A stretch of DNA of 64,000 nt, taken from assembly GCF_000176155.1 (NCBI RefSeq), contig NZ_ACZO01000005.1, positions 62,001-126,000 on the forward strand, in the 5' to 3' direction. The translations under genes and the position numbers were made by a program. The notes below the pieces were generated by a model that worked only from the letters and a program-made list of their open reading frames with translations, searched no databases and had not been told where the DNA came from. Within the stretch, counting starts at the first letter, position 1; each line of letters begins with the position of its first letter. Source of the stretch: Vibrio metschnikovii CIP 69.14 (GTDB lineage: Bacteria; Pseudomonadota; Gammaproteobacteria; Enterobacterales; Vibrionaceae). Positions 39,303-50,645 of this stretch are shown here, in pieces.

Positions 39303-39650
39303 ATGCCAAATTTAGTCTTAGAGTATTCAAATTCTGTTGAAGAACGAGTCAACATCCAAGGATTACTGGAAGATTTACATCAAGTAGCGATAGACAGTGG
39401 GTTATTTGAAACCGCCTCGATCAAATCTCGCACTTTACGCTGCCATCATTGGTTGATTGGTGAACAGGGCGATAGTGTCGACTTTATCCATCTCAGTTTT
39501 GAATTACTCGATGGACGCAGTGGCCAACAAAAACGTGAGCTTTCTCGTCAGTTAATGACCGTGCTCGCAGAGCAAGCAAGTCAGGTTCATTCATTAACGA
39601 TCAATGTGCGTGATATGGACAAAGACAGCTTTCAGAAAATTATTTATTGA
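39303..39650 (+). CDS. 5-carboxymethyl-2-hydroxymuconate isomerase-family protein
   Basis: 115-residue protein of the CHMI/HpaF family, a tautomerase-superfamily fold with the catalytic Pro directly after Met (MPNLVLEYS). Conserved IKSRTLRCHHW and VDFIHLSFELLDGRS segments. No other homoprotocatechuate degradation genes are nearby, so the substrate here is unknown. It is followed by a DUF805 gene whose reading frame touches its stop. Confidence 0.8.
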   Translation: MPNLVLEYSNSVEERVNIQGLLEDLHQVAIDSGLFETASIKSRTLRCHHWLIGEQGDSVDFIHLSFELLDGRSGQQKRELSRQLMTVLAEQASQVHSLTINVRDMDKDSFQKIIY

Positions 39651-39661
39651 GTGAGCAAGTG

Positions 39662-40099
39662 ATGCCATTAACCCAATTGTTGTTCTCTTTCCATGGCCGG
39701 ATTGGTCGCCAAACCTATTGGTTATGGAATCTCGGTTATTATTTGACCATTATTGTTTTCATGTTAACAGTGAGTCGCTGGTTGCCGAGCTTTGCGGCTT
39801 ACCTTTGGCCTTTGCTACTGCTTGGACTTTTATTACCAGACTTAGCGGTAACGGCTAAGCGCTGGCATGATCGCGATAAGTCGAGTTGGTGGTTACTATT
39901 GAATTTACCATTGTTACTAGGGCGAATGGGTATGCCTGTTGGGGAGACGGCGATGGCGACCACTCCCAATTGGTGGGAAACCGCCCTTGCGTTACTTGCA
40001 TTAGGCTGCGGAAGTTGGATTTTAGTCGAATGTGGCTTTCTTGCGGGTAAAGTGACCGATAATCGTTTTGGAAAATCCCCCCATGCAACGAATTCCTAG
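39662..40099 (+). CDS. DUF805 inner-membrane protein
   Basis: 145-residue membrane protein of the DUF805 family. The typical N-terminal LLFSFHGRIGRQTYWLWN precedes three or four hydrophobic segments, and the AKRWHDRDKSSWW motif is present. Function unknown. Start uncertain: ATG 39662 is chosen; a TTG at 39647 overlapping the previous stop would add five residues. Its last 4 nt overlap the end of the convergent DUF3135 gene. Confidence 0.8.
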   Translation: MPLTQLLFSFHGRIGRQTYWLWNLGYYLTIIVFMLTVSRWLPSFAAYLWPLLLLGLLLPDLAVTAKRWHDRDKSSWWLLLNLPLLLGRMGMPVGETAMATTPNWWETALALLALGCGSWILVECGFLAGKVTDNRFGKSPHATNS

Positions 40100-40437
40100 C
40101 GCCAATCATCGTGGCGAGCTTGAAAAGGGATAATTTGTGCCGAGGTGGTTGGTTTGCTATCACCTTCTAAAGCACCTCGAAACTTTATCATTTGTACACT
40201 CAGTTCCTGCATCAGTTTTACATTTGCATGGTGAGGATTTTTACAACGGCTCAGTATGCGATCAATATGGTTTTGCTGAGCGCGTAATCGCTCCTGCATG
40301 ATAGCGGAAGCAGAATCAATCAATTCATCACAGAGCGATTGTTTCAATGAGCTAAACGCTTCAGGATTTTGCTCCGCTAGCAATACTAACTCATCAAAAG
40401 AGGGGAGAACTTGGATAGGACTGGGTGATCGAGACAT
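40096..40437 (-). CDS. DUF3135 domain protein
   Basis: 113-residue small cytoplasmic protein of the DUF3135 type, with LPSFDELVLLAEQNPEAF then helical segments with RLRAQQNHIDRILSRCKNPHHAN. Function unknown. The start is ATG 40437 with AAGG 8 nt upstream. Convergent with the DUF805 gene, with overlapping stop codons. Confidence 0.75.
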   Translation of the reverse strand: MSRSPSPIQVLPSFDELVLLAEQNPEAFSSLKQSLCDELIDSASAIMQERLRAQQNHIDRILSRCKNPHHANVKLMQELSVQMIKFRGALEGDSKPTTSAQIIPFQARHDDWR

Positions 40438-40615
40438 TGAGTGCACCTTATCTTCTATGAGTACCATGCCATAAGGTAAATCATGGCGGATGAAGAGATG
40501 ACCCGAAAGCAAATAGCGTTGCTGAACTTGTTGGTTGGTTGAAGCTCACCACGTGTTTACTTGTTACAGGCCATGCCTCCTAATGACTTAATGATCAGTA
40601 TAGATAACAGATCAA

Positions 40616-40650
40616 AATAATGAGAAGAGAATCACGCTATTCTCATTATT
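40616..40650 (-). terminator. Terminator after the SufR-like gene
   Basis: 11-bp stem AATAATGAGAA / TTCTCATTATT, followed on the minus strand by TTTTGATC. Confidence 0.65.
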
Positions 40651-40674
40651 GAAACAGAAAATAGGCTACGGCGC

Positions 40675-41304
40675 TCAAGGATGTGCTGAGAAAGGTTGGA
40701 TACGGTAAGCGCAGCGGTGCTGGCCTTCAATAATGTGCTCGCTACGTTCGATATGGCACTCTGGGCCAAGTAGCTGCTTAAACACATTGAGTTCGGAGAC
40801 GCAGAGTGCGGGGCAACGTTTGGCTGCTCGACAGATTGGGCAGTGATTTTCAATCAATAAATAGCCCCATTCTGTACGTTCTAGTTCAGCCATATAGCCT
40901 TCTTGCTCACGCAATTTGACTAAGGTATGTAATTTAGTTGCTAAATCATTGCAGGCGATTAATGCTTGTCGGTAATGTTGCAGTGTATGCGCTTCTCGTT
41001 CAGCAGTGACTTTGGCTAAGCCATCTTGACCAAATAGATGTTCAACCGCGTCGATCATTTGAATCGTTAGCTCACCATGTCGGTCCGCAAACTGATCATG
41101 TCCTTTTTTGGTTAGCGACCAATGACGAGTCGGGCGACCGACTTTGACTTTGACATCATAGAAAATCAGGATCCCCTCATCTTCTAAGCTTTGTAAATGC
41201 TGTCGAGCCCCCATGGTGGTAATGTGCAGATCATTTGCCACTTGTTTTGCTGTGACAGCACCTTCTCGTTTGATGGTGTGTAAAATCCGCTCGATGGTCT
41301 TCAT
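40675..41304 (-). CDS. SufR-like winged-helix regulator with cysteine cluster
   Basis: 209-residue predicted transcriptional regulator. The N-terminal winged helix (about 1-70: AKQVANDLHITTMGARQHLQSLEDEG, given in two parts as residues 19-44) resembles DeoR/ArsR-type repressors. A helical linker follows. The C-terminal domain has C155, C158, C164 and C168 (CPICRAAKRCPALC) plus C183 and C198, arranged much as in SufR-type Fe-S-sensing regulators. I infer Fe-S or redox sensing, which is untested. Located directly upstream of and divergent to groES, about 320 bp apart. No suf genes are in the window. Confidence 0.75.
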   Translation of the reverse strand: MKTIERILHTIKREGAVTAKQVANDLHITTMGARQHLQSLEDEGILIFYDVKVKVGRPTRHWSLTKKGHDQFADRHGELTIQMIDAVEHLFGQDGLAKVTAEREAHTLQHYRQALIACNDLATKLHTLVKLREQEGYMAELERTEWGYLLIENHCPICRAAKRCPALCVSELNVFKQLLGPECHIERSEHIIEGQHRCAYRIQPFSAHP

Positions 41305-41625
41305 GGTTTTCCTCTTTAATTACTCTGTCTATTATGGATAAGCCTCTTAATAAAGCAAAGGATTTACAATCGCCTGAGAATAGAATCCTCTCTGAACGTC
41401 GCGCTGAATGACCGTTGAGTCTGCAATTCTTGATCCTATGGATCGTTGTCGATCGATCGTTTCCTTGGGCGCTGAATCTTTTCTCGATAAATTTGTTAAC
41501 TAAATCACGTTTTTTTTATTGTTCCCCCTTGGGATTGTTGGCTTTCTCCCCCACATAACAGTCACAAGCTGAGTAATCAGCCTTTTCATTAACCTCATAG
41601 AAAATAAAATCAGGAGAGACGACCG
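41305..41625. other. Divergent region SufR-like gene / groES
   Basis: 321 bp containing the heat-shock promoter of groESL (listed separately). No CIRCE element was seen. Nothing else recognised. Confidence 0.5.
41528..41556 (+). promoter_or_regulatory. Sigma-32-type promoter of groESL
   Basis: CTTGGGA (41528-41534), 14-nt spacer, then CCCCACAT (41549-41556). This resembles the heat-shock consensus, about 70 nt before groES. Confidence 0.7.
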
Positions 41626-41916
41626 ATGAACATTCGTCCATTACACGACCGAGTTATCGTTGAACGCCAAGAAGTTGAATCTAAGTCTGCTGGTGGCATT
41701 GTTCTAACGGGCTCAGCGGCAGAAAAATCCACTCGTGGCAAAGTATTAGCTGTCGGTAAAGGCCGTATCCTTGAGAATGGTTCGGTTCAAGCGCTGGATG
41801 TAAAAGTGGGTGATACTGTTATCTTCTCTGAAGGTTACGGTACCAAAACAGAAAAGATCGATGGCAAAGAAGTGTTGATTCTATCTGAAAACGACATCAT
41901 GGCGATTGTCGAGTAA
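41626..41916 (+). CDS. groS: Co-chaperonin GroES
   Basis: 96-residue Hsp10 that caps the GroEL cavity. Starts [14 protein letters not shown]. The mobile loop [15 protein letters not shown] and the C-terminal [16 protein letters not shown] are complete. AGGAG ribosome site. First gene of the heat-shock operon groES-groEL. Confidence 0.98.
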   Translation: MNIRPLHDRVIVERQEVESKSAGGIVLTGSAAEKSTRGKVLAVGKGRILENGSVQALDVKVGDTVIFSEGYGTKTEKIDGKEVLILSENDIMAIVE

Positions 41917-41988
41917 GAGTAAGCATTGAGTAATTTTTGCTCTGATTCAAAAACGATTGATTAAAACAGAATTAAGAAAAGGAAATGA

Positions 41989-43629
<1,641 letters not shown>

Positions 43630-44636
43630 TGCGACAAGGGTCGCATTTGACCGTTCCTTGGTGTTAATCACTAAGGTGGACAGAAATATCAGAAGATATA
43701 ACTGTCCTAGCTGTCACCCGAGGATGTAAAGATAGCGCTCTCCCAAGAGTTCCTCACCATTAAACCACCCGCTGGAAACAGCAATAAGGAAACAAGTGTT
43801 GAGGCAGCACCGCTGCCTCACATTTTCACTATGATCACGTACCTTCTAAAGGTGTACAACGTGAGCGGGAAACCGCAATTTAGGAAAATAAAACTTGGGA
43901 CCGACATATCGGGTAATGCCCGACATGCCCTTCATTTGAAAGCGCTGGCTTCTTAACAGAACTCGGTAATTTACTGTGCTTCATCACAAGAAGATGCGCT
44001 TCGCGGTCAATACGACTGAAGCTTGTGTGTTGTATTGTCTTACTTTCAGCAGCAGCCTGAATTGATAAGACCAACTTTGTAGCAAGTTGTAGCCTAGGGA
44101 TAGTGCGAATCTAGTAATGGATTGGTGCGAAGCTTCCTGACAATGTACCCCCTGAAAAGGTGCAATTTCTGTGTGAACAGAATTGTAGATATCACTAATG
44201 ACAAGTGGTTGAGGGGCTAGGCTTGGTTATAGGGTTAACGTACGTGAACTGTTGATAAACAACGTCAGCCGCGTTGAGCGAAATGTCTTTGTTACGCTCT
44301 GACCAAAAGGTATGTGGACAGGTTCTTTCCTTTACATCTGGGAAGACGCTACTGTTGTGCCACTGTTGGATAGACAGAACCTAAGTAACTATTTGTACAA
44401 ACACAGGAACTTGGTAAGCCCAATTATCCGCCCAAGTGGCAGGTGACTCGTAAGAGAAGCTGTTGGGTAAGTGGGTATGGGAACGATGGAAAAAGCGAAT
44501 GCTTGGCTGTAATGGTCATGATAGAGGTTCAGACTTTGCCTCGACTCGAAAGAGTGCAGACTTCCACAGGGTCTTTAATCGTAAGATGGCTTGTAAAGCT
44601 GAAGGCGGGTTAATGTTATTGCGTTAACCTGAAACA

Positions 44637-44676
44637 ATCCCCCCTAGGGTGAATGACATTTCACCCTCAGGGGGGA
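44637..44676 (+). other. Domain IV hairpin of the intron
   Basis: Near-perfect inverted repeat with arms at about 44637-44653 and 44660-44676 (CCCCCTAGGGTGAA opposite TTCACCCTCAGGGGG). It lies 40 nt before the maturase start. In group II introns this position is the high-affinity binding site of the encoded protein. Confidence 0.7.
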
Positions 44677-44718
44677 TCTGTCTTCATTTCCCATGGGGAT
44701 AACCATGAGGAAAGCAAG

Positions 44719-46392
44719 ATGAGTAGCACACAGTGTTTACCTGCATTCTCACACCAAAACGATGGCTGGCATACCCTAGATTGGAAACTATGCCATCGGA
44801 CAGTGAAGAAGCTACAAGTGCGGATTGCGAAAGCAACGCAAAGGAAAAATTGGCGACAAGTAAAGCAACTGCAACGAATGCTTGTGAAGTCTTTTTCTGC
44901 CAGAGCATTAGCGGTTCGAAAGGTTACTGAGAACCGTGGCAAGAAAACACCCGGTGTCGACGGAGCAATCTGGAATACACCACAATTGAAATGGGAAGCT
45001 ATACACAATCTCAGTCGTAAAGGTTATAAACCGATGCCACTAAGACGTGTTCACATTCCTAAAGCTAACGGAAAAACCCGACCATTGGGGATACCGATCA
45101 TGCGGGACAGAGCGATGCAGGCCTTGTACCTGCTAGCTTTAGAGCCCGTATCGGAAACCACAGCGGACAGGAATAGCTATGGCTTTCGTCCTCATCGTGC
45201 TTGCGCTGATGCTATCGAACAATGTTTCGTGAATCTCAGCCGTAAGTCGAGTGCCCAATGGGTACTAGAGGGCGATATCAAAGGGTGTTTCGACCATATC
45301 AGTCATGAATGGCTTATTGCCCACGTCCCTATGGATAAAGCGATATTAAAGAAATGGCTGAAAGCCGGATTTATGGAATCCGGAAGTTGGAATCCTACTG
45401 TGGCAGGCACACCACAAGGGGGAATTATCTCTCCTGTGTTGGCCAACATGGCTTTAGATGGACTTGACGAGGTATTGGAATCTCATTTTGGGAGGAAGAA
45501 TACTAAGGCGAGTTATAAAACTAAGGTCAACTATGTACGTTATGCGGATGACTTCATCATCACTGGGATCTCGCAAGAGCTGCTGGAAAATGAGGTGTTA
45601 CCTTTAGTCGAAGCCTTTATGGCAGAGCGTGGGCTGGCACTATCGAAGGAAAAGACGTTGATTACACATATAGAGCGAGGGTTCGATTTCCTTGGGCAAA
45701 ATGTACGAAAATACAACGGTAAGATGTTAATCAAACCGTCGAAGAAAAACGTACAGACATTGCTGAACAACATACGGGATTATCTCAATAGCAATAAAAT
45801 GGCTCCAGCTCAGGCGATCATTGCCAAGCTGAATCCGATGATTCGGGGATGGTGTAACTACCATCGTTGGATTTGTGCTAGTGAGACATTTAAGTATGTG
45901 GATTACCGGATCTGGAAAATGCTTTGGAAATGGTGCCGACGCATTCATTCTAATCGCCGTAAACGCTGGATTAAGAACAAGTATTTTAAGACGGTGGGTG
46001 AAAGAAATTGGGTGTTTAGCGCACCAAAACAAAAAGGGGAAGAAGGCTACTATCGTCTGTTTTACGCAGCGCGAGTGAAGATCGACAAGCATGTGAAAAT
46101 TCGGGCAACAGCCAATTGTTACCTACCCGAAGACGAGCAGTATTTTGAACGTCTGAAGATGCAAAGATTGAAGAAATCTTTGGCAGGTAACATGAAGTTG
46201 TGGAAGATTGTTGAAAGACAAAATTTTCAATGTGCGGTCTGCCAACAGACGTTCAACTCAGAAGATGAATGGGATATTCACCATATCATCCGACGGGTTG
46301 ATGGGGGCAGCGACGACAGTTCGAATTTAATGATGTTGCATGTGAATTGTCATCGACAAATTCATGTATCTCAGTTGCCAATGCCTCTTTGA
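44719..46392 (+). CDS. Intron-encoded reverse transcriptase/maturase with HNH endonuclease
   Basis: 557-residue group II intron protein. The reverse transcriptase domain contains IPKANGKTRPLGIP, NSYGFRPHRACADA, GTPQGGIISP and the catalytic YADD at 275-278. The maturase domain X follows (IRGWCNYHRW ... YRIWKMLWKWCRR). The C-terminal HNH nuclease has CAVC and IHHIIRRVDGG ... NLMMLHVNCHRQIH. The start is ATG 44719 with GAGGAAAG upstream. All catalytic residues are present, so splicing and retrohoming functions look intact. Codon use is similar to neighbours by eye. Confidence 0.95.
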   Translation: MSSTQCLPAFSHQNDGWHTLDWKLCHRTVKKLQVRIAKATQRKNWRQVKQLQRMLVKSFSARALAVRKVTENRGKKTPGVDGAIWNTPQLKWEAIHNLSRKGYKPMPLRRVHIPKANGKTRPLGIPIMRDRAMQALYLLALEPVSETTADRNSYGFRPHRACADAIEQCFVNLSRKSSAQWVLEGDIKGCFDHISHEWLIAHVPMDKAILKKWLKAGFMESGSWNPTVAGTPQGGIISPVLANMALDGLDEVLESHFGRKNTKASYKTKVNYVRYADDFIITGISQELLENEVLPLVEAFMAERGLALSKEKTLITHIERGFDFLGQNVRKYNGKMLIKPSKKNVQTLLNNIRDYLNSNKMAPAQAIIAKLNPMIRGWCNYHRWICASETFKYVDYRIWKMLWKWCRRIHSNRRKRWIKNKYFKTVGERNWVFSAPKQKGEEGYYRLFYAARVKIDKHVKIRATANCYLPEDEQYFERLKMQRLKKSLAGNMKLWKIVERQNFQCAVCQQTFNSEDEWDIHHIIRRVDGGSDDSSNLMMLHVNCHRQIHVSQLPMPL

Positions 46393-46450
46393 AAACATCT
46401 TGGTAAAAGTTAGTTGCTGGTTTCATCCATAATGGAACTTATAAAGGCTT

Positions 46451-46484
46451 GAGCCGTATGCGGGGAAACTCGCACGTACGGTTC
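46451..46484 (+). ncRNA. Group II intron domain V
   Basis: 34-nt hairpin beginning GAGCCGTATGCGGGGAAAC and closing with CGCACGTACGGTTC, with a GAAA tetraloop. This matches the most conserved catalytic domain of group II introns. Confidence 0.93.
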
Positions 46485-46550
46485 TTAGGGGGCGGTGGCG
46501 CAGTAATGCGCTGCTGCTACCCGACATGCTAGCCTAATGCGCTAATCAAT

Positions 46551-46580
46551 AAAAAACCGGAGTGAAAACTCCGGTTTTTT
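46551..46580. terminator. groEL terminator displaced beyond the intron
   Basis: 12-bp stem AAAAAACCGGAG / CTCCGGTTTTTT, 6-nt loop, about 25 nt after the intron end. Symmetrical, so it also serves the convergent mgtC-like gene. Confidence 0.9.
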
Positions 46581-46608
46581 TATGTTTATCGAGAGTGAAA
46601 TGATGCAA

Positions 46609-47079
46609 TTAACGGCCACGAAATCGTTGATGAACACCACGGCGTAAGCTTTGAAAAGTATTTTCCACTTTATCAACACCATAGAGAACTAACAAAACCA
46701 GCAGGGTAATCACCACCGATTGTACCCAATACCCTAAGCCGATCATTAAACCGAGTGCTGCGAGTACCCAAATCACGGCGGCAGAGGTTACACCATGAAT
46801 TTTACCATCTTGAGTCATCATTACTCCGGCGCCTAAAAAACCGACCCCAGTAATAATTTGTCCTAGTACGCGCGCTTGATCTAAGGTATTTGGCGATAAA
46901 GACACCGCCATCGCCATAAAAAAATAGGTTCCGGAGATAATCAAAATCGAGGTTCTAATCCCAACGGGTTTGCCACGAGTTTGTCGCTCAATACCGACCA
47001 ACAACCCATTAACCGCACAACAAAACAGTGCATACCAGTTGAACGGCCCTAGATCAAGTAGGGTGTCTAAAGTGAACAT
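46609..47079 (-). CDS. MgtC/SapB-family membrane protein
   Basis: 156-residue membrane protein with about four hydrophobic segments. Family motifs: GLLVGIERQTRGKPVGIRTS at the N-terminus, ITGVGFLGAGVMM and GVTSAAVIWVLAALG. Related proteins are linked to survival at low Mg2+ or in macrophages, but many housekeeping members have unknown roles. It lacks the long C-terminal domain of Salmonella MgtC. Not obviously in an operon. Confidence 0.85.
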   Translation of the reverse strand: MFTLDTLLDLGPFNWYALFCCAVNGLLVGIERQTRGKPVGIRTSILIISGTYFFMAMAVSLSPNTLDQARVLGQIITGVGFLGAGVMMTQDGKIHGVTSAAVIWVLAALGLMIGLGYWVQSVVITLLVLLVLYGVDKVENTFQSLRRGVHQRFRGR

Positions 47080-47259
47080 GTTGTCTCCAAAAGTGAGCGC
47101 GCGACAAAGGCGTCAGTATGCGTGATCTTGTTTGATTAGTTAAATCATAGACTTTATTGGTTTTGATAAAAAATGTTTATACTCTTTTTATCATCATCGA
47201 CCAAAATCACCGCAGTGATGACTTTTGACGGTTGTATGGTGACCGATAGAGCTAGTGAA

Positions 47260-48282
47260 TCATTCGAGGTGGAGATCTAATGGCGTTTTGCTCGGTCGCC
47301 CACCAATTTCTCTGGTTAGCTTGGGAACTAAGTAACCAGACACTTGCTCGATCAGCCCTGCGATAATAGTTCTGGCTTGCTCATCACTGACATAAAAATG
47401 GGCTGCGCCTTGCACTTTATCTAACACATGCAAGTAATAGGGCAGGATCCCAGCATCAAATAATGCTTCACTTAATGCGACTTGTGCCGGTACTGAATCG
47501 TTGACGCCTTTTAATAGCACACTTTGATTGAGTAGCGTTACTTTTTCGGCCCTTAAGCGAGCCAGTTGTTGGCTCAGTTCAGCATTAATTTCATTAGCGT
47601 GATTAATATGGGTTACGAGGATCACCTGCAAACGAGTTTCGGCGCATAAGCTTACGAGTTCATCGGTAATGCGAGCGGGGATCACCACGGGTAAGCGAGA
47701 ATGAATCCGTAATCGCTTAATGTGTGGGATAGCGGCAATCTGTTCGATGAGCCAGCCCAGCTCATGATCTTTTGCCATGAGTGGATCGCCACCGGAAAGG
47801 ATTACTTCATTGAGCTGTCGATGTTGGGCGATGTAGTCGAGGCTTTGCTGCCACACCAATTTATTGCCTTTATTGTCTTGATAAGGGAAATGGCGTCGAA
47901 AACAGTAGCGACAATTGATCGCGCAGCCACCTTTGACGATCAGTAAGCAGCGATTACGGTATTTATGCAATAACCCCGGCGTCGAGTTATTTTGTTCTTC
48001 GAGTGGATCCGTCGAGTAGCCAGGGTGAATAATAAATTCGTCACTCAATGGTAGCACTTGGCGCAAAAGGGGATCGTGAGGATTACCTTTTTCCATCCGC
48101 TCAACAAAACTCTGGGGTACTCGCTGCGCAAAAAGCGCTCTGGCTTTAAAGCCAGATTGCCAAGGCGATGGATCGATGGCTAACTGTGTGAGTAACTGCT
48201 CGGGATCGGAGATCCCATTCGCTAGCTGTTGCAGCCAGTTTTGCTCAACAGATTGGTGTTTTCGGGTTATTATATTTGGCAT
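47260..48282 (-). CDS. epmB: EF-P lysine 2,3-aminomutase EpmB
   Basis: 340-residue radical-SAM, PLP-dependent enzyme. It converts (S)-alpha-lysine to (R)-beta-lysine, the donor for elongation factor P. The Fe-S motif is CAINCRYC (C120, C124, C127), followed by SGGDPL and a PLP lysine near the C-terminal DKVQGAAHF. Divergent from efp with a 32-bp gap. Confidence 0.95.
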   Translation of the reverse strand: MPNIITRKHQSVEQNWLQQLANGISDPEQLLTQLAIDPSPWQSGFKARALFAQRVPQSFVERMEKGNPHDPLLRQVLPLSDEFIIHPGYSTDPLEEQNNSTPGLLHKYRNRCLLIVKGGCAINCRYCFRRHFPYQDNKGNKLVWQQSLDYIAQHRQLNEVILSGGDPLMAKDHELGWLIEQIAAIPHIKRLRIHSRLPVVIPARITDELVSLCAETRLQVILVTHINHANEINAELSQQLARLRAEKVTLLNQSVLLKGVNDSVPAQVALSEALFDAGILPYYLHVLDKVQGAAHFYVSDEQARTIIAGLIEQVSGYLVPKLTREIGGRPSKTPLDLHLE

Positions 48283-48314
48283 TGAATTTAACTCGAAGAA
48301 GGTAAGAGGAAAAA

Positions 48315-48881
48315 ATGGCTACTGTTAGCACGAACGAATTTAAAGGCGGTCTGAAAATTATGCTTGATAATGAGCCTTGTGTCATTCTCGAAAACGAGTA
48401 TGTGAAGCCAGGTAAAGGTCAAGCATTTAACCGTGTACGTATCCGTAAATTGCTTTCTGGTAAAGTGTTAGAGAAAACCTTCAAGTCAGGTGATTCTGCC
48501 GAAGTGGCTGATGTGATCGACATCGATCTGGATTATTTGTACAGCGATGGTGAATTCTATCATTTTATGAACAACGAAACGTTTGAGCAAATTGCCGCGG
48601 ATGTAAAATCAGTCGGTGATAGCGCGAAATGGTTGGTTGAAAACACCAGTTGCACTTTGACATTATGGAATGGTAACCCAATCTCGGTTACGCCACCAAA
48701 CTTCGTTGAATTAGAAGTCACCGAAACCGATCCTGGCCTAAAAGGCGATACGCAAGGTACTGGTGGCAAACCTGCGACTTTAGCTACTGGCGCTGTAGTT
48801 CGCGTACCTTTATTTATCGCTATTGGTGAAGTGATTAAAGTCGATACCCGCAGTGGCGAGTATGTTGGACGCGTGAAATAA
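48315..48881 (+). CDS. efp: Elongation factor P
   Basis: 188-residue translation factor that rescues ribosomes stalled at polyproline. Lys34 at the tip of domain I ([11 protein letters not shown]) is the beta-lysylation site. Three OB-like domains complete. Its modifiers EpmB (adjacent) and EpmA (52.8 kb) are in the window; no epmC-type hydroxylase was seen. An ERIC repeat begins 6 nt after the stop. Confidence 0.97.
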   Translation: MATVSTNEFKGGLKIMLDNEPCVILENEYVKPGKGQAFNRVRIRKLLSGKVLEKTFKSGDSAEVADVIDIDLDYLYSDGEFYHFMNNETFEQIAADVKSVGDSAKWLVENTSCTLTLWNGNPISVTPPNFVELEVTETDPGLKGDTQGTGGKPATLATGAVVRVPLFIAIGEVIKVDTRSGEYVGRVK

Positions 48882-48886
48882 GCTTC

Positions 48887-49014
48887 TATCCCCTTCCTAC
48901 TTGAAGCTGCTGCGGTATTGGCTACGTTTGTTCACCTCAATCACATAGTTTGCCTATGCTCATGAGGATTTACTCACTTGCCGCCTACCTGCATCTTCAA
49001 CTCGTTTGGGCATA
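48887..49014 (-). repeat. ERIC repeat, copy 2
   Basis: 128 bp with ends TATCCCC and GGGCATA, slightly decayed from TATACCC/GGGTATA. The core is the same as copy 1 (7180-7307) but inverted. Starts 6 nt after the efp stop, so it is transcribed as the efp 3' UTR. Confidence 0.85.
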
Positions 49015-49033
49015 TCTCATCAAATAGAGATAA

Positions 49034-49060
49034 AAGAGCCAGCGCAATGCGCTGGCTCTT
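49034..49060. terminator. Bidirectional terminator efp/frdD
   Basis: 12-bp stem AAGAGCCAGCGC / GCGCTGGCTCTT with a 3-nt loop between convergent genes; short A/T-rich exits. Confidence 0.8.
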
Positions 49061-49128
49061 ACGTTTAGTGTCCTTCCATCAGGGGTGAGCATCGATGGAA
49101 GGTTGAATGGTTAAATCAGCTTGCGTAA

Positions 49129-49491
49129 CTAGATCAGAAAAATAAACACAACGGCTAACACAGAAATCAGCGCCGCAAATGCGTAACAAGCAATTTTTCC
49201 CGCCAAGCCAGTGTGAAATTTCAGATCGTGCATACCATGATGTAGACGGTGCATGGCATGCCACATCGGCAAAGCAAGGGTGCCTATAATAAATAAAGCA
49301 CCAATAATGCTGGTCGCGAAAGCACTGACTCGCTCATAACTCATGGCTTGCGCATCAATCATACCCAGTGGAACCATGATCCCAAGCACGAGTACCGTGA
49401 CTGGAGTAATCATCGCAAACCAAGTACCACCAGCACCAAATAGGCTCCACCAGATGGGTTCGTCTGAACGTTTTGGATTGGTATTCACCAC
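49129..49491 (-). CDS. frdD: Fumarate reductase membrane anchor D
   Basis: 120-residue membrane anchor with three hydrophobic helices; [13 protein letters not shown] at the N-terminus and [13 protein letters not shown] match FrdD. With FrdC it binds menaquinol. The start is the first of two GTGs (49491), 6 nt after AAGGAG. Last gene of frdABCD. Confidence 0.95.
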   Translation of the reverse strand: MVNTNPKRSDEPIWWSLFGAGGTWFAMITPVTVLVLGIMVPLGMIDAQAMSYERVSAFATSIIGALFIIGTLALPMWHAMHRLHHGMHDLKFHTGLAGKIACYAFAALISVLAVVFIFLI

Positions 49492-49501
49492 AATAAGCTC
49501 C

Positions 49502-49885
49502 TTACACCACAATGAGAACGATCAGTGAAATGACAGCCACTGCCGCCCACTGAGTTAAGACAATGATCTTTTTATCCAGCAACTTACCTTTAATGCGAAT
49601 CGGCATGACTTGCGGCATCATGCCAAAAAAGGTGTGTGCATGAAATAAGCTCCCCGCTAGAGCAACGATGTTAATCGCTACAACCAGTGGATTCGCCATA
49701 AACGCTAACCAACTCTGCCAAGCCTCGGGACCTTTGACTAAAGATCCCAGCCCGATAGTCAAAAATAGCGTGAATAGAATGAGTGGCAGTACGGTTGCTT
49801 CGCGTACCATATAAAGACGATAGAAAGGATCATCCTTCCACCACGTACGGGTCATTTCACGAACGTAAGGTTTACGATTACTCAT
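49502..49885 (-). CDS. frdC: Fumarate reductase membrane anchor C
   Basis: 127-residue anchor subunit with three helices; the N-terminal [20 protein letters not shown] and [14 protein letters not shown] are typical. One base after the frdB stop, with a GGAGG site inside frdB. Confidence 0.95.
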   Translation of the reverse strand: MSNRKPYVREMTRTWWKDDPFYRLYMVREATVLPLILFTLFLTIGLGSLVKGPEAWQSWLAFMANPLVVAINIVALAGSLFHAHTFFGMMPQVMPIRIKGKLLDKKIIVLTQWAAVAVISLIVLIVV

Positions 49886-49886
49886 T

Positions 49887-50645
49887 CTATGCCTCCACTT
49901 TTTTAGGTGAACCGTCAGGTTTCAACATGGCAATCACGAAATCCATGGAAGACTCGATTTTGCCTTGGTTAACGGCTGCAGCCGGATCAACATGTTTTGG
50001 GCAGACTTCTGAGCAGTAGCCAACGAAAGTACAGCCCCAAGCGCCGTTATCACCGTTGATCAGTTTCATGCGCTCGGCTTTACCGTTATCTCGGCTATCC
50101 AAATTATAACGGTGCGCCAAGGTCAGTGCTGCCGGGCCGATAAACTCAGAGTTAAGTCCAAATTGAGGGCAAGCGGCATAACACAGACCACAGTTGATGC
50201 AGCCTGCAAACTGCTTATAGCGAGCCATCTGCTCTGGCGTTTGTAAGTTCGCACCATCTTCAGGGGTGCGATCATTGCCAATGATGTACGGTTTAATCGC
50301 TTCTAGTCGTTCGATAAACGGCGTCATATCGACGATTAAATCTTTCTCAATCGCGAAGTTAGCGAGCGGTTCAATCTTGACACCATTTGGATAGTCGCGC
50401 AGGAAGCTTTTACAGGCTAACTTGGGCACACCATTGACCATGATGCCGCAAGAGCCACAAATCGCCATCCGACAAGACCAGCGATAGGCGAGATCTTTAT
50501 CGACATTATCTTTGATGTAACCGAGGGCATCGAGGACCGACATCGTGTCATCAAACGGTATCTCAAACGCCTGTAAATGAGGCTTTGCATCTTGCTCTGG
50601 GTCGTAACGTAAAATATCGACTTTTTGAATACGGTCTGCGGCCAT
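49887..50645 (-). CDS. frdB: Fumarate reductase iron-sulfur subunit
   Basis: 252-residue electron-transfer subunit. The [2Fe-2S] site is [10 protein letters not shown]; the [4Fe-4S] and [3Fe-4S] sites lie in [12 protein letters not shown] and [13 protein letters not shown]. Start overlaps the frdA stop (TAATG). Confidence 0.97.
   Translation of the reverse strand: MAADRIQKVDILRYDPEQDAKPHLQAFEIPFDDTMSVLDALGYIKDNVDKDLAYRWSCRMAICGSCGIMVNGVPKLACKSFLRDYPNGVKIEPLANFAIEKDLIVDMTPFIERLEAIKPYIIGNDRTPEDGANLQTPEQMARYKQFAGCINCGLCYAACPQFGLNSEFIGPAALTLAHRYNLDSRDNGKAERMKLINGDNGAWGCTFVGYCSEVCPKHVDPAAAVNQGKIESSMDFVIAMLKPDGSPKKVEA

Noticed and set aside
44352..44359. TGTTGTGC as EBS1 of the intron
   Set aside because: Pairs with the 5' exon only with several wobble pairs, and its place in domain I could not be verified.
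45727..46092. ORFs antisense to the intron maturase
   Set aside because: Overlap the RT/maturase coding sequence, which has all catalytic motifs on the plus strand.
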